NCBI RefSeq assembly: GCF_000421265.1
Contig: NZ_ATWN01000002.1
Location: 248,001 to 312,000 of the forward strand
Direction of reading: 5' to 3'
Source of the DNA: Thalassospira lucentensis MCCC 1A00383 = DSM 14000
GTDB lineage: Bacteria; Pseudomonadota; Alphaproteobacteria; Rhodospirillales; Thalassospiraceae
Length of the DNA: 64,000 nt
This document shows, piece after piece, positions 45,689 to 54,701 of the stretch. The notes below the pieces were generated by a model that saw only the letters and a list, made by a program, of their open reading frames with translations, was not told the DNA's origin and made no database searches. The translations under genes were made by a program, and so were the position numbers. How positions within the stretch are numbered: position 1 is the stretch's first letter; the number at the start of each line of letters is the position of its first letter.

Positions 45689-47113
45689 ATGAAAATTCCG
45701 ACACTATCCGTAATGTTTGCACGCACGCCTGTGACGGCGTCGATGCTGGCCGCTGTGATGATGGTTATAATGCCGCATCTGTCACAGGCGGCGGTTTTCA
45801 ATCCGCAAACCGTAACCCTTGATAACGGTATGCAGGTGGTGCTGGTGGAAAACCACCGTGCCCCCGTCGTCACCCAGATGGTCTGGTATAAGGTTGGCTC
45901 CGCTGACGAACAGACCGGGATTTCGGGCATTGCGCATTTTCTTGAACACTTGATGTTCAAGGGCACGAATGACATTGCACCGGGTGACTTTTCCAAGATC
46001 GTTGCGCGCAATGGCGGCAATGACAATGCATTTACCTCGTGGGACTACACCGGCTATTTCCAGAATATCGCACGTGACCGTCTTGATCTGGTAATGAAGA
46101 TGGAAGCCGACCGGATGGCGAATTTACAGTTGTCTGATGATGTTGTCCTACCGGAACGCGATGTCATCATCGAAGAACGCCGGTCGCGGATCGATAACAA
46201 TCCGGGCGCCCTTCTGGGCGAGCAGATGCGCGCAGCCCTTTATATGGCGCATCCCTATGGTCGGTCGATCATTGGCTGGATGAATGAAATGGAGCAGCTG
46301 TCGACCAAGGACGCGCTTGATTTCTACCACGAATGGTACGCCCCCAATAACGCCATTCTGGTGGTGGCAGGCGACATCACGATGGATGAATTGCTGCCGA
46401 TGGCCAAAAAATACTATGGCGTCATTCCGCGCGGCGACGTTTCCACCCGTCACCGGGTCAAGGAACCGGTCCAGCATGCCCCGCGCAAGGTCACCATGCG
46501 TGATCCGCGCGTTGGTCAGGCCTCCATGTCGCGCTATTACCTCGCACCATCTTATAACTCTGAAAACGCGGCGGACGCGGCTCCGCTTGAACTTTTAAGC
46601 GAGATCATTGGATCGGGCACGACCAGCCGTTTCTTCAAGGCATTGGTTGTCGATCAGGCGATTGCTTCCAGTGTCGGGACGTTCTATGACCCGGTGGCTG
46701 TCGATCTGGCAAGCTTTGGGCTTTATGCCGTGCCACGCGGTGATGGCGAGTTGGCCGACCTTGAAAAGGCGGTTGATGAACAGATCGCCAAACTGATTGC
46801 CGATGGCGTGACCAAGGATGAACTTGATCGGGCCAAGCAGAAGCTTCTGGATAGTGCGGTTTTTGCCCGTGATTCCTTATCTGCTGGCGCGCGTGTGCTG
46901 GGGCAGTCGCTTGCGGTTGGTTTAACCGTCGATCAGGTCGAAAGCTGGCCAGATCGGATTTCGGCCGTCACGGTTGATCAGGTCAACGAAGCTGCCAAGC
47001 ACGTCTTTAATGACAAACAATCTGTCACCGGCTGGTTGATGCCACCCGAAGGCGGCCCTGTATCGGGCAGTGGTCCCGCTATTCCACTGGATTCCGGCGG
47101 GGGAGTACATTGA
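45689..47113 (+). CDS. M16-family zinc metalloprotease, catalytic subunit, secreted
   Basis: A 474-residue inverzincin (pitrilysin-like). A signal peptide ends at SQAA (about 35). The inverted zinc motif HFLEH is at 83-87, and the downstream ligand Glu lies in VLPERDVIIEERRSRIDNN. It would degrade peptides or small proteins in the periplasm. The partner M16 gene follows after one base, so they probably form a heterodimer. ATG 45689 with GGGA upstream is preferred; ATG 45671 and a longer frame are alternatives. Confidence 0.9.
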   Translation: MKIPTLSVMFARTPVTASMLAAVMMVIMPHLSQAAVFNPQTVTLDNGMQVVLVENHRAPVVTQMVWYKVGSADEQTGISGIAHFLEHLMFKGTNDIAPGDFSKIVARNGGNDNAFTSWDYTGYFQNIARDRLDLVMKMEADRMANLQLSDDVVLPERDVIIEERRSRIDNNPGALLGEQMRAALYMAHPYGRSIIGWMNEMEQLSTKDALDFYHEWYAPNNAILVVAGDITMDELLPMAKKYYGVIPRGDVSTRHRVKEPVQHAPRKVTMRDPRVGQASMSRYYLAPSYNSENAADAAPLELLSEIIGSGTTSRFFKALVVDQAIASSVGTFYDPVAVDLASFGLYAVPRGDGELADLEKAVDEQIAKLIADGVTKDELDRAKQKLLDSAVFARDSLSAGARVLGQSLAVGLTVDQVESWPDRISAVTVDQVNEAAKHVFNDKQSVTGWLMPPEGGPVSGSGPAIPLDSGGGVH

Positions 47114-47114
47114 T

Positions 47115-48446
47115 ATGAACCATTTTACAAAACACATAGCCGGACTGACCGTTGCCGCCTTTGCGACCTTTGGTCTGGCAAGTCAGGCCAAAGCTGTCGA
47201 AGTACAAGAAGTTGTTTCTGACGGCGGCATTCGGGCCTGGTTGATCGAGGATCATCTCAATCCGCTGATGACCATGGACATTGCCTTTACCGGTGCTGGG
47301 GCTGCAACCGATGCTGATGGTAAGCTTGGTTTGGCCAACATGGTGTCGGGGCTGATTGACGAAGGGGCGGGCGAAATGGACAGCCAGACCTTCCGCGGTG
47401 AAATGGAAAACCGCTCGATCAGTCTGTCCTTTGATGCGGGGCGGGATGATTTTTCCGGATCGTTGGTCACGCTGAGCCGTGAACGCGATACCGCGATTGA
47501 TCTGTTGCGTCTGGCACTGTCCGAACCGCGTTTTGACGATGAGGCAATTGAACGCATTCGTGCGCAAATCGTTTCGGGCTTGAAAAGTGCGGAAAATGAT
47601 CCGCGCGACATTGCCAGCCGAACCTTCTTTAAATCGATCTTTGGCGATCATCCCTATGCCCGACCGGTATCAGGAAATTTTGACACCGTGGCATCGCTTA
47701 ACGCCAATGACTTCCGGGGTTTTGTCCGTCATGGCTTTGCCAAGGACAACCTGATCATTGGGGTGGCCGGGGATATCACGGCGGATGAATTGGGCCCGTT
47801 GCTGGATGAGGCATTTGGCAGTTTGCCCGATCATGCCGATCTTCCGGCGATTGCTGACGTCACACCGACATTCGGTGCGGTGGATGTGGTGGAGCAAGAC
47901 ATCCCGCAAAGTCAGGCGATCTGGGGACAAAAGGGCATCAAACGTACCGATCCGGATTTCTATGCCGCCTATGTGATGAATTACATTCTTGGCGGTGGTG
48001 GCTTCTCGTCACGCCTGACCGAGGAAGTCCGCGAGAAGCGCGGGCTTGCCTATGGCGTTTACAGCTACTTGGCCGATCTGGATCATGCGGAAATGATGAT
48101 GGGCGGGGTTGCGACGCGCAATGATGCGATTGGGCAAAGCCTGTCACTGATCAGCACCGAATGGACCAAGATGAAGGACAGCGGTGTGTCACAGGAAGAA
48201 CTCGATAACGCCAAATCCTATCTGACTGGCGCCTTCCCGCTGCGCTTTACCAGCCTTGGCAATCTGTCGGGCATGCTGGTCGGTATGCAAAAAGAAGACC
48301 TTGGCATGGACTTCCTGGATCGCCGTAACAGCCTTGTTGATGCGGTCACGCTTGATGACGTCAATCGGGTGGCCGCCGAGCTGATGGACCCGGACAATGT
48401 CACGGTGACGGTGGTTGGCAAGCCCGAAGGCGATCTGGCTTTCTAA
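47115..48446 (+). CDS. M16-family partner subunit, non-catalytic
   Basis: A 443-residue secreted M16 homologue without the zinc motif: the HxxEH position reads NMVSG (75-79). It retains the Arg/Tyr substrate-binding segment SSRLTEEVREKRGLAYGVYSYL in the C-terminal half (about 298-319). Pairs of active and inactive M16 proteins, as in mitochondrial processing peptidase and the Sphingomonas Sph2681/2682 pair, act as heterodimers; this is the same arrangement. A signal peptide ends near AKA (about 27). GGGGGAG precedes ATG 47115, which starts one base after the previous stop. Confidence 0.9.
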   Translation: MNHFTKHIAGLTVAAFATFGLASQAKAVEVQEVVSDGGIRAWLIEDHLNPLMTMDIAFTGAGAATDADGKLGLANMVSGLIDEGAGEMDSQTFRGEMENRSISLSFDAGRDDFSGSLVTLSRERDTAIDLLRLALSEPRFDDEAIERIRAQIVSGLKSAENDPRDIASRTFFKSIFGDHPYARPVSGNFDTVASLNANDFRGFVRHGFAKDNLIIGVAGDITADELGPLLDEAFGSLPDHADLPAIADVTPTFGAVDVVEQDIPQSQAIWGQKGIKRTDPDFYAAYVMNYILGGGGFSSRLTEEVREKRGLAYGVYSYLADLDHAEMMMGGVATRNDAIGQSLSLISTEWTKMKDSGVSQEELDNAKSYLTGAFPLRFTSLGNLSGMLVGMQKEDLGMDFLDRRNSLVDAVTLDDVNRVAAELMDPDNVTVTVVGKPEGDLAF

Positions 48447-48471
48447 GGCGAGAACAATCTAAATGATCAAC

Positions 48472-48507
48472 GCGCGGTGAAAGGGATTTCGCCGCGCTTT
48501 GTGCTTT
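48472..48507 (+). terminator. Intrinsic terminator after the M16 pair
   Basis: GCGCGGTGAAA (48472-48482) pairs with TTTCGCCGCGC (48487-48497), 11 pairs with one U-G, loop GGGA, and then TTTGTGCTTT. Confidence 0.85.
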
Positions 48508-48577
48508 GATAGGTTCATCGCAACCAAGATCAAAATTCTAGGGCCCTGACCCCTCAACATCACGAGCACCCAGCTAT

Positions 48578-50500
48578 ATGACTTTGCGCGTCCTGCCCCA
48601 GAACCTGATCAACCAGATTGCCGCCGGTGAGGTGGTTGAGCGCCCTGCGGCTGCGCTGAAGGAACTGGTGGAAAATGCGTTGGATGCCGGGGCGACGCGG
48701 GTGGATGTCAATCTGCGGGATGGCGGTCGGACATTGTTGTCGATCACCGATGACGGTAAGGGCATGACACCCGAGGAACTTAGCTTGTCGGTTGAACGCC
48801 ATGCGACGTCAAAGCTTCCCGATGATGATTTGTTCAATATCGGTTTTATGGGGTTTCGCGGTGAAGCGTTACCATCGATCGGATCGGTGTCGCGAATGCG
48901 CCTGACCAGTCGGGTGCGCGGTGCGGAAAACGCATGGACGCTTTTGATTGAAGGCGGGGCCAAGGGAGAGCCTGAACCCGCCGCACATCCGCATGGTACG
49001 CGGGTTGAGGTGCGCGATCTGTTTTACGCCACCCCGGCACGGCTGAAGTTTTTAAAAACCGCGCGGACCGAGCAAATGTATGCCCGTGAAATCATGGACC
49101 GTTTGGCGATGGCGCGGCCCGATGTCGGCTTTACCCTGTCGGGCGATAACAACAAATCGATCCTGAATTACCCGGCCTGCGAAGGTGATTTGTTTGATGC
49201 GCGACTTAAACGTCTTGGTGCGGTGATGGGGCGCGAATTTCAGGACAACGCGCTTCAGATCAATGCCGAACGCGAAGGCATCAAACTGACCGGCTATGCC
49301 GGGGTGCCGACCTTAAACCGTGGCAATGCGCAGATGCAGTTTTTGTTCGTCAATGGCCGCCCGGTCAAGGACAGGCTGTTGCAAGGGGCGGTACGCGGCG
49401 CCTATCAGGATTTCCTGGCACGGGATCGACATCCGTTACTCGCCCTGTTTTTTGAACTGTCTCCACGTGATGTTGACGTTAACGTCCATCCGGGCAAGAC
49501 CGAAGTGCGTTTTCGCGATCCGGGCATGGTGCGCGGCCTGATTGTCGGCGCACTTAAACATGCGCTGGCGGGGGCCGGTCACCGGGCATCCACCACGGTG
49601 GCTGATATGGCGCTGGGGGCCGCTCGCCGCGAAGGTGAAGGACCAAGTCTGCCCTATGGCGGCGGGGCGCGATCATCTGGCGGCGGTGGCTTTAACATTG
49701 GCCAATATCAGGCCAATACCCCCAGCCACGCGGCAATAGAACGCAACTATGCCGCCCAATCGCCGGGCTATGGCGGGTTGTTTGATCGTGGACGCGATTT
49801 TGGCGGCACACCGGATGCAAATGGTGGCTTTGCCGCTGCGGCGGCGGCCCTTGCGGGGGGCCATGATGGTGTGGGACCATCCGCGCGCGTTGACATGACC
49901 GATGACACCAAGTTTGTCGATCATCCCTTGGGGGCGGCGCGCGGGCAGGTGCATGCGAATTATATCATTGCGCAAACCCGCGACGGTTTGGTGATTGTCG
50001 ATCAGCATGCCGCCCATGAACGCATTGTCTATGAACGGATGAAGGCCGACCTGGCCGAAAGCGGGGTCAAGCGACAGGGATTGTTGCTGCCCGAGGTGGT
50101 CGAACTTGACGAGGCATCGGCAGATCGCATTGGCGACCGGGCCGACGAATTTGCCGAACTTGGTTTGGTGATCGAGCCGTTTGGTCCCGGTGCGATTGTG
50201 GTCCGCGAAGTGCCAGCGATGCTGGGCAAGGTGGATGTGGCATCGCTTGTACGTGATATGGCCGATGAAATTGCCGAACTGGGACAGGGCATGTTGCTTA
50301 AAGACCGGCTGATGTATGTCTGCGCGACCATGGCCTGTCATGGCTCGGTGCGGTCGGGGCGTAAGCTGAATGCCGATGAAATGAATGCATTGCTGCGTCA
50401 GATGGAAGCCACCCCGCATTCCGGGCAGTGCAATCATGGCCGCCCGACCTATGTCGAACTGAAACTCCATGACATCGAAAAGATGTTTGGTCGCAGATAG
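48578..50500 (+). CDS. mutL: DNA mismatch repair protein MutL
   Basis: A 640-residue GHKL ATPase. N-terminal motifs NQIAAGEVVERPAAALKELVENALDAGATRV, DDGKGM and GFRGEALPSI are complete. A low-complexity linker (about 345-440, Gly- and Ala-rich) leads to the dimerisation domain, which carries the endonuclease motif DQHA(X)2E(X)4E at 475-486, and later CHGSVRSG and QCNHGRPT. The nuclease motif is expected in species without a MutH nick-directing system. No mutS nearby. It is followed 12 bp later by a GNAT gene on the same strand. Confidence 0.97.
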   Translation: MTLRVLPQNLINQIAAGEVVERPAAALKELVENALDAGATRVDVNLRDGGRTLLSITDDGKGMTPEELSLSVERHATSKLPDDDLFNIGFMGFRGEALPSIGSVSRMRLTSRVRGAENAWTLLIEGGAKGEPEPAAHPHGTRVEVRDLFYATPARLKFLKTARTEQMYAREIMDRLAMARPDVGFTLSGDNNKSILNYPACEGDLFDARLKRLGAVMGREFQDNALQINAEREGIKLTGYAGVPTLNRGNAQMQFLFVNGRPVKDRLLQGAVRGAYQDFLARDRHPLLALFFELSPRDVDVNVHPGKTEVRFRDPGMVRGLIVGALKHALAGAGHRASTTVADMALGAARREGEGPSLPYGGGARSSGGGGFNIGQYQANTPSHAAIERNYAAQSPGYGGLFDRGRDFGGTPDANGGFAAAAAALAGGHDGVGPSARVDMTDDTKFVDHPLGAARGQVHANYIIAQTRDGLVIVDQHAAHERIVYERMKADLAESGVKRQGLLLPEVVELDEASADRIGDRADEFAELGLVIEPFGPGAIVVREVPAMLGKVDVASLVRDMADEIAELGQGMLLKDRLMYVCATMACHGSVRSGRKLNADEMNALLRQMEATPHSGQCNHGRPTYVELKLHDIEKMFGRR

Positions 50501-50512
50501 GGATTAAAACCA

Positions 50513-51028
50513 ATGGCAGAACGCATTGTGGAAATTGCATCCCTTTCAGATGCAGATGCGATTAGTGCATTGTTTACCCGGTCTTATTCAGAGCTTCTTA
50601 AAGACGACTACCCGCCGGACGTTCTCGCCCGCGCCATGCCATTCCTGTCTTTTGCCAAGCCAGAATTAATGTCGTCGGGCAGCTATTATCTGGTGAAGGA
50701 AACAGGCAAACGCGTGATCGCGGCAGGTGGATGGACCGCCGTACGCCCCGGAGCTTCGGAAAAGCCCGTGCAGCCGGGATTGGTGCATGTACGCCATTTT
50801 GCCGTTGATCCGGAGTTTACCCGTCAGGGGTTGTTGGGAAAGTTGCTCTTTGATCGCTGCGTACATGATGCGAAGGTGGCCCATGCGGCAACCCGGTTTG
50901 AATGCTATTCAACCCTGTCTGCACGGAGGTTCTACGAAAAGCTTGGCTTTGAAGTCATCGGGACGTTTGAAGCCCCCTTTGCATCCGACTTTACTTTTCC
51001 AAGTTTACATATGGTCTGCGAGCTTTAA
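50513..51028 (+). CDS. GNAT-family N-acetyltransferase
   Basis: A 171-residue acetyltransferase. The acetyl-CoA loop lies in VRHFAVDPEFTRQGLLGKLLFDRCV (about 98-122), with Q/RxxGxxG/A read as RQGLLGK. The C-terminal RRFYEKLGFEVIGTFEAPF matches the usual final strand. The acceptor is unknown. ATG 50513 lies 12 bp after mutL and is probably read from the same message. It is convergent with the next gene, only 4 bp separating the two stops. Confidence 0.87.
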   Translation: MAERIVEIASLSDADAISALFTRSYSELLKDDYPPDVLARAMPFLSFAKPELMSSGSYYLVKETGKRVIAAGGWTAVRPGASEKPVQPGLVHVRHFAVDPEFTRQGLLGKLLFDRCVHDAKVAHAATRFECYSTLSARRFYEKLGFEVIGTFEAPFASDFTFPSLHMVCEL

Positions 51029-51032
51029 GCGA

Positions 51033-52505
51033 TTAACTGCGCAGTTTCAAATTGCGGGGCAGGCGGGTGTTGGTGTTGACGCGCGCGCGCTGAATTTGTT
51101 CGGCAAACAAGCCATTGGCACCGCTTAAATCCGCATCCCTGAAATCCGCCCCGGCAAGGTTCGTGCCGCTGAGATCACAATTGATCAGATGCATGCCCTT
51201 AAAGCAGGCATTGGACAAGTCGGACCCCAGAAACACGGTATTACGCAGCGTCGCCTCGTTAAACCGTGCGCCGGATAAACGGCTGGCGGCAAGATTGGCA
51301 CTTTCAAGGTTACTTTCAACAAAGTCAGCCGCGGTCAGGTCACACCGTCGAAGAACCGCATTCTTGCAATTGGCGTTTCTGAAAGACGCAAAGCGCAGGC
51401 CGCATCGGCTAAGATCAATGCCTTCAAGATCAGCATCGCGCAAATCGGCATGTTCAATTGCCATGACCGATCCTTCCTTGCCGCCGGTATCGACCCAAAG
51501 CTTGTGATCGACCAGGGCCTCTTGCAGATCAATTTCAACAAGCTCCTCTTCATCAATTTCGGGCTCGGCGTCAACCTCACTCTCAGGCTCACCGGAAACG
51601 TCTGCCTCTTTTGAAACGGATGCAGGGATCGGTTCTTCTTTGGCGGGTTCTTTTGGACTTGCTGCAACGGGGACTGTGTCTTCTTCGGTTTCTGTGGTTT
51701 CCGCCACGACCTTCTGTGGTTTTGATTTCGGCTTTGGCTTTTGGGGCACAGGATCTGGTTTTAAAAGCGCGCGCGCGGCAATTGCCGCTTTGATGTTGCG
51801 GGCATCAAGAGATTCCTTGTCTTGATTGGCAACTCCGGCAAGTTCGCCATCATCAAAGGTTTGTTTGTTCGTGCTGTCTGGCAGGGATGTTGGCTCAGGT
51901 TTCACAGCAGTATCGCTGCGGCGTCGGCCATTTGGTTTAATCGTGACGGACGCAGATGCCGGTGCGCGGGCCTTGTCGCTGTGCCGACGCTGCTTGGTTT
52001 CTGAAACACTTTCGTCTTCGGGTGACGGTACGGTGTCGTCTTTGGCCAAGTCCTGTGGCCGTGCGGGACCGAAGTAATCATTTTGAAGAACAAACCGGCG
52101 CGGCTTTTTCATCACGGATGTAATGATCTTGCGCAATCGTGCCGGATCAACCGGCTGGCGGAAGATGCCTTCTATACCGGCATCAACGGCTTCACGCATC
52201 GCGCGTCGGTCCAATTTTGGCGCGCCAAGCAGGATGGTGACATCCTTGCCGTGGCGGTTGGTAGCCGTGATGCTTTCGCGGATCGAACGGATGGTCGAAA
52301 TGCCGCGCATGCCATCAAGGTACAGACCAACCAGAACGATGTCGGGCTTTAAGGAACTCACAAGTTCAACGGTCTTTTCACGGTCATCGCAGCGAATGAA
52401 GTCGCCAAATCCAAGAGGATCAATCGCTTCCTTGGCGGAACGAATGTTGCGTTCGCTGTAGTCGGCATACAGGATCGTTTTATTGTTGTTTTCTTGCATC
52501 GTCAT
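51033..52505 (-). CDS. Pseudo-receiver protein with pentapeptide-repeat C terminus
   Basis: A 490-residue protein. Residues 9-131 follow the response-regulator receiver fold, but the phosphoacceptor Asp is Gly60 (PDIVLVGLYLDGMRG), the conserved Thr/Ser is replaced (LLGAPK, Gly94) and the Lys before Pro is Gln117 (FRQP). It therefore should not be phosphorylated. A charged, low-complexity linker spans about 140-360. From about 372 the A(D/N)LxX pentapeptide repeats (IEHADLRDADLEGIDLS...LAGADFRDADLSGANGL) predict a right-handed quadrilateral beta-helix. It follows pomA and pomB on the same strand with a 93-bp gap, suggesting a role with the flagellar stator. ATG 52505 chosen; AGGAA lies upstream. 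Confidence 0.8.
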   Translation of the reverse strand: MTMQENNNKTILYADYSERNIRSAKEAIDPLGFGDFIRCDDREKTVELVSSLKPDIVLVGLYLDGMRGISTIRSIRESITATNRHGKDVTILLGAPKLDRRAMREAVDAGIEGIFRQPVDPARLRKIITSVMKKPRRFVLQNDYFGPARPQDLAKDDTVPSPEDESVSETKQRRHSDKARAPASASVTIKPNGRRRSDTAVKPEPTSLPDSTNKQTFDDGELAGVANQDKESLDARNIKAAIAARALLKPDPVPQKPKPKSKPQKVVAETTETEEDTVPVAASPKEPAKEEPIPASVSKEADVSGEPESEVDAEPEIDEEELVEIDLQEALVDHKLWVDTGGKEGSVMAIEHADLRDADLEGIDLSRCGLRFASFRNANCKNAVLRRCDLTAADFVESNLESANLAASRLSGARFNEATLRNTVFLGSDLSNACFKGMHLINCDLSGTNLAGADFRDADLSGANGLFAEQIQRARVNTNTRLPRNLKLRS

Positions 52506-52598
52506 GATGCGTGAATTCCTATTGTTGCCAAACGCGTTAAGCAGCGCGGATTTCGTCCCTGCCACGCGGTTCACTGCGCAGTTGGTTAAATATACCGA

Positions 52599-53531
52599 TC
52601 ACTGGTTCCCCGGAATGCTGAAGGTTCGACGCCTTGTTGTCGAGGCTTCTTCGGGCGTTGTTGGGCCGTCTTGGGTCGAGCTTTCACTTTGGGCAGCATC
52701 TTCTCCATTCTGACCTGTGGGGGCGGCACTGCCATTTGCCGCCTCATCTGGTTTGTTGCTTTCGACCATTTCGATGGTGATCGCAACCCGACGGTTTTGT
52801 GATCGCCCTTCTGGGGTGTCATTTGTCGCAATCGGACGGCTGTCGCCATATCCCTGAATGACCATTCGCGACGGCTCTGTGCCGTTCTGGTCAATCATGT
52901 GATGCAAAACAGACGTCGCCCGTGCCGCCGAAAGGTCCCAGTTTGATATATAGGGAGACGAAGACGAAACCGGAATATTATCGGTGTGACCTGCAATATG
53001 AACTTCACCGTCAGTCTGATTGATCACGGGCGTGACGCGGTTCAGGACGGCGGCGAATTCTTCTGTCATGCCCGAAGAACCCGACGGAAAGGCCAGCTCA
53101 TTTGGAAAGCTGACGATCACATCGCCATCAATGCGTTCCAGCCCGACTTGATCGCTCAGCCCCATGTTTTCAAGAACGGTACTGAGTGTTTCTTCAAGCG
53201 CCTCGGCTTTTTCTTCTTTGCTGTCGGTTTGGTCGATTTCGACTTTCGGCGTTTCGGCCTTTGGAATTTCTGCAACAACCCGTGGGGTGTCAGGTGTTGG
53301 CGCCTTTAAGGCCTTACCAACAATCGACCCGTCCATTTCAATTACACCGGCAAGCTGATCTTCCTTGGAAAAACCAAAGGCACCTTTGATCGACCCTGCG
53401 ATTTGCTTGTAACGGATGACATCCATCTCCGCAAAGGTCAGCAACAGCACAAACAAAACAAGCAGCAACGACATCAAATCGGCGAATGTCGCCATCCATG
53501 CGGGGGCGCCTGCTGCGGGTTTCTTTGCCAT
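52599..53531 (-). CDS. pomB: Flagellar stator protein PomB/MotB
   Basis: A 310-residue stator B subunit. The single membrane helix near the N terminus (PAWMATFADLMSLLLVLFVLLLTFAEMD, about 10-37) includes the ion-binding Asp of FADL. The following EMDVIRYKQIAGSIKGAFGF is typical of PomB, the sodium-driven form, so I infer Na+ coupling. An OmpA-like peptidoglycan-binding domain (HIAGHTDNIPVSSSSPYISNWDLSAARATSV...NRRVAITI, about 165-275) anchors it to the wall. The gene starts 39 bp after pomA and precedes the pseudo-receiver gene. The ion used has to be tested. Confidence 0.92.
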   Translation of the reverse strand: MAKKPAAGAPAWMATFADLMSLLLVLFVLLLTFAEMDVIRYKQIAGSIKGAFGFSKEDQLAGVIEMDGSIVGKALKAPTPDTPRVVAEIPKAETPKVEIDQTDSKEEKAEALEETLSTVLENMGLSDQVGLERIDGDVIVSFPNELAFPSGSSGMTEEFAAVLNRVTPVINQTDGEVHIAGHTDNIPVSSSSPYISNWDLSAARATSVLHHMIDQNGTEPSRMVIQGYGDSRPIATNDTPEGRSQNRRVAITIEMVESNKPDEAANGSAAPTGQNGEDAAQSESSTQDGPTTPEEASTTRRRTFSIPGNQ

Positions 53532-53570
53532 GGCCTTACACCATGTTCCGGATGAAAGAAGGTGCCATGA

Positions 53571-54341
53571 TTATTCCCCGTCGCCTTCTGCATCTTTGGG
53601 GACGCCACCGGGTAAATAGGGACCCAGAATTTCCTTCATCACCATCGGGCTCTGGCTGCCCTGAATTTGAACGACAGACTCAATGATCAATTGTTTGGTG
53701 TTTTTCAGACGATCCACCTTAAGCGCCAGCTTGTCAGCAATCGGAAGGGCAATCAGGTTGGCAAGTACTGCACCATAGAATGTTGTCAGCATGGCAATGG
53801 CCATCGCCGGACCAATCGCATCAGGATCAGACAGGTTGGCCAGCATCTGCACCAGACCAACCAGTGTGCCGATCATGCCAAATGCTGGCGCGGTATCGCC
53901 AATCCCGCGGAACATCAGTTCCCCGAGCTCATCATTTTGAATGGATTTTTCAACTTCGCTTGAGATCGAGCTTCGGATCACTTCGCCGCTGTGGCCATCC
54001 ACACACATGCGAATGCCACGCGCCATGATCTCGTTGTCGACTTCTGCGGTTTCAAGGCCAAGCAACCCGTTTTTACGTACAAGACCGGCAAGTTCGATGG
54101 CTTTCTCATAGATCGAAAGCGGGTCTTCCTTGGGGTTTTTAAAGGCGATGCCGATGCCGATCTTGAGTGACTTGATCACATCGCGCATCGGAAACTTGAT
54201 CAGGGTTGCCGCCGCCGTGCCGCCAAACACAACCATGATAGACGGCACATCAACAAAGGCACCAAGATTACCACCGATCAAAATAGCGCCAACAATAACG
54301 CCCGATCCGGCAAGGATCCCAATGAGTGTCGCAATATCCAT
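53571..54341 (-). CDS. pomA: Flagellar stator protein PomA/MotA
   Basis: A 256-residue four-helix membrane protein forming the ion channel with PomB. MDIATLIGILAGSGVIVGAILIGGNLGAFVDVPSIMVVFGGTAAATLIKFP is the PomA-type N terminus. The cytoplasmic loop between helices 2 and 3 carries charged residues for rotor contact. GDTAPAFGMIGTLVGLVQML and AMAIAMLTTFYGAVLANLIALPIADKL are helices 3 and 4. It is first in the run pomA-pomB-pseudo-receiver. The rest of the flagellar genes are outside the window. Confidence 0.92.
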   Translation of the reverse strand: MDIATLIGILAGSGVIVGAILIGGNLGAFVDVPSIMVVFGGTAAATLIKFPMRDVIKSLKIGIGIAFKNPKEDPLSIYEKAIELAGLVRKNGLLGLETAEVDNEIMARGIRMCVDGHSGEVIRSSISSEVEKSIQNDELGELMFRGIGDTAPAFGMIGTLVGLVQMLANLSDPDAIGPAMAIAMLTTFYGAVLANLIALPIADKLALKVDRLKNTKQLIIESVVQIQGSQSPMVMKEILGPYLPGGVPKDAEGDGE

Positions 54342-54701
54342 ATCGGTTTCTGGTGTCCAGCGTTATGACTGTTTTTGTATCACCTGATCAAACGCAGTAG
54401 ATAAATCCGTGCCCCGGATGAGGGGGCGGTGCGTCGCGTCACAGATGTAGGGCGAAAAGTCTTCATAGGTTTATGATTGTGGCCTGAATGTCGATTAGTC
54501 CCCCTTTCAAAGAGTTGGGGGCTGTGGCGTCCTTTTTCCATAAAAAATCTGACAACTTTTCACGCCAGTAACCGTGATCGACCCGGGAACTCTACAAACT
54601 GCCTGTAAAGCTATGGCATTGGGTTAGGTCGATCTATACGTTTGGCGTTAAATGTTTGTTGCCAGACTTTTAGCCAAGCCTCAACCCCATCGTAAGGATA
54701 A
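54342..54701. other. Intergenic region upstream of pomA (360 bp)
   Basis: No gene seen. It should hold the pomA promoter, but I could not assign its sigma factor. A hairpin with arms CCCCC (54500-54504) and GGGGG (54517-54521), extended by AG/CT with a one-base bulge, lies about 155 bp from the pomA start. It may end the acetyltransferase transcript or sit in the pomA leader. Confidence 0.4.
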
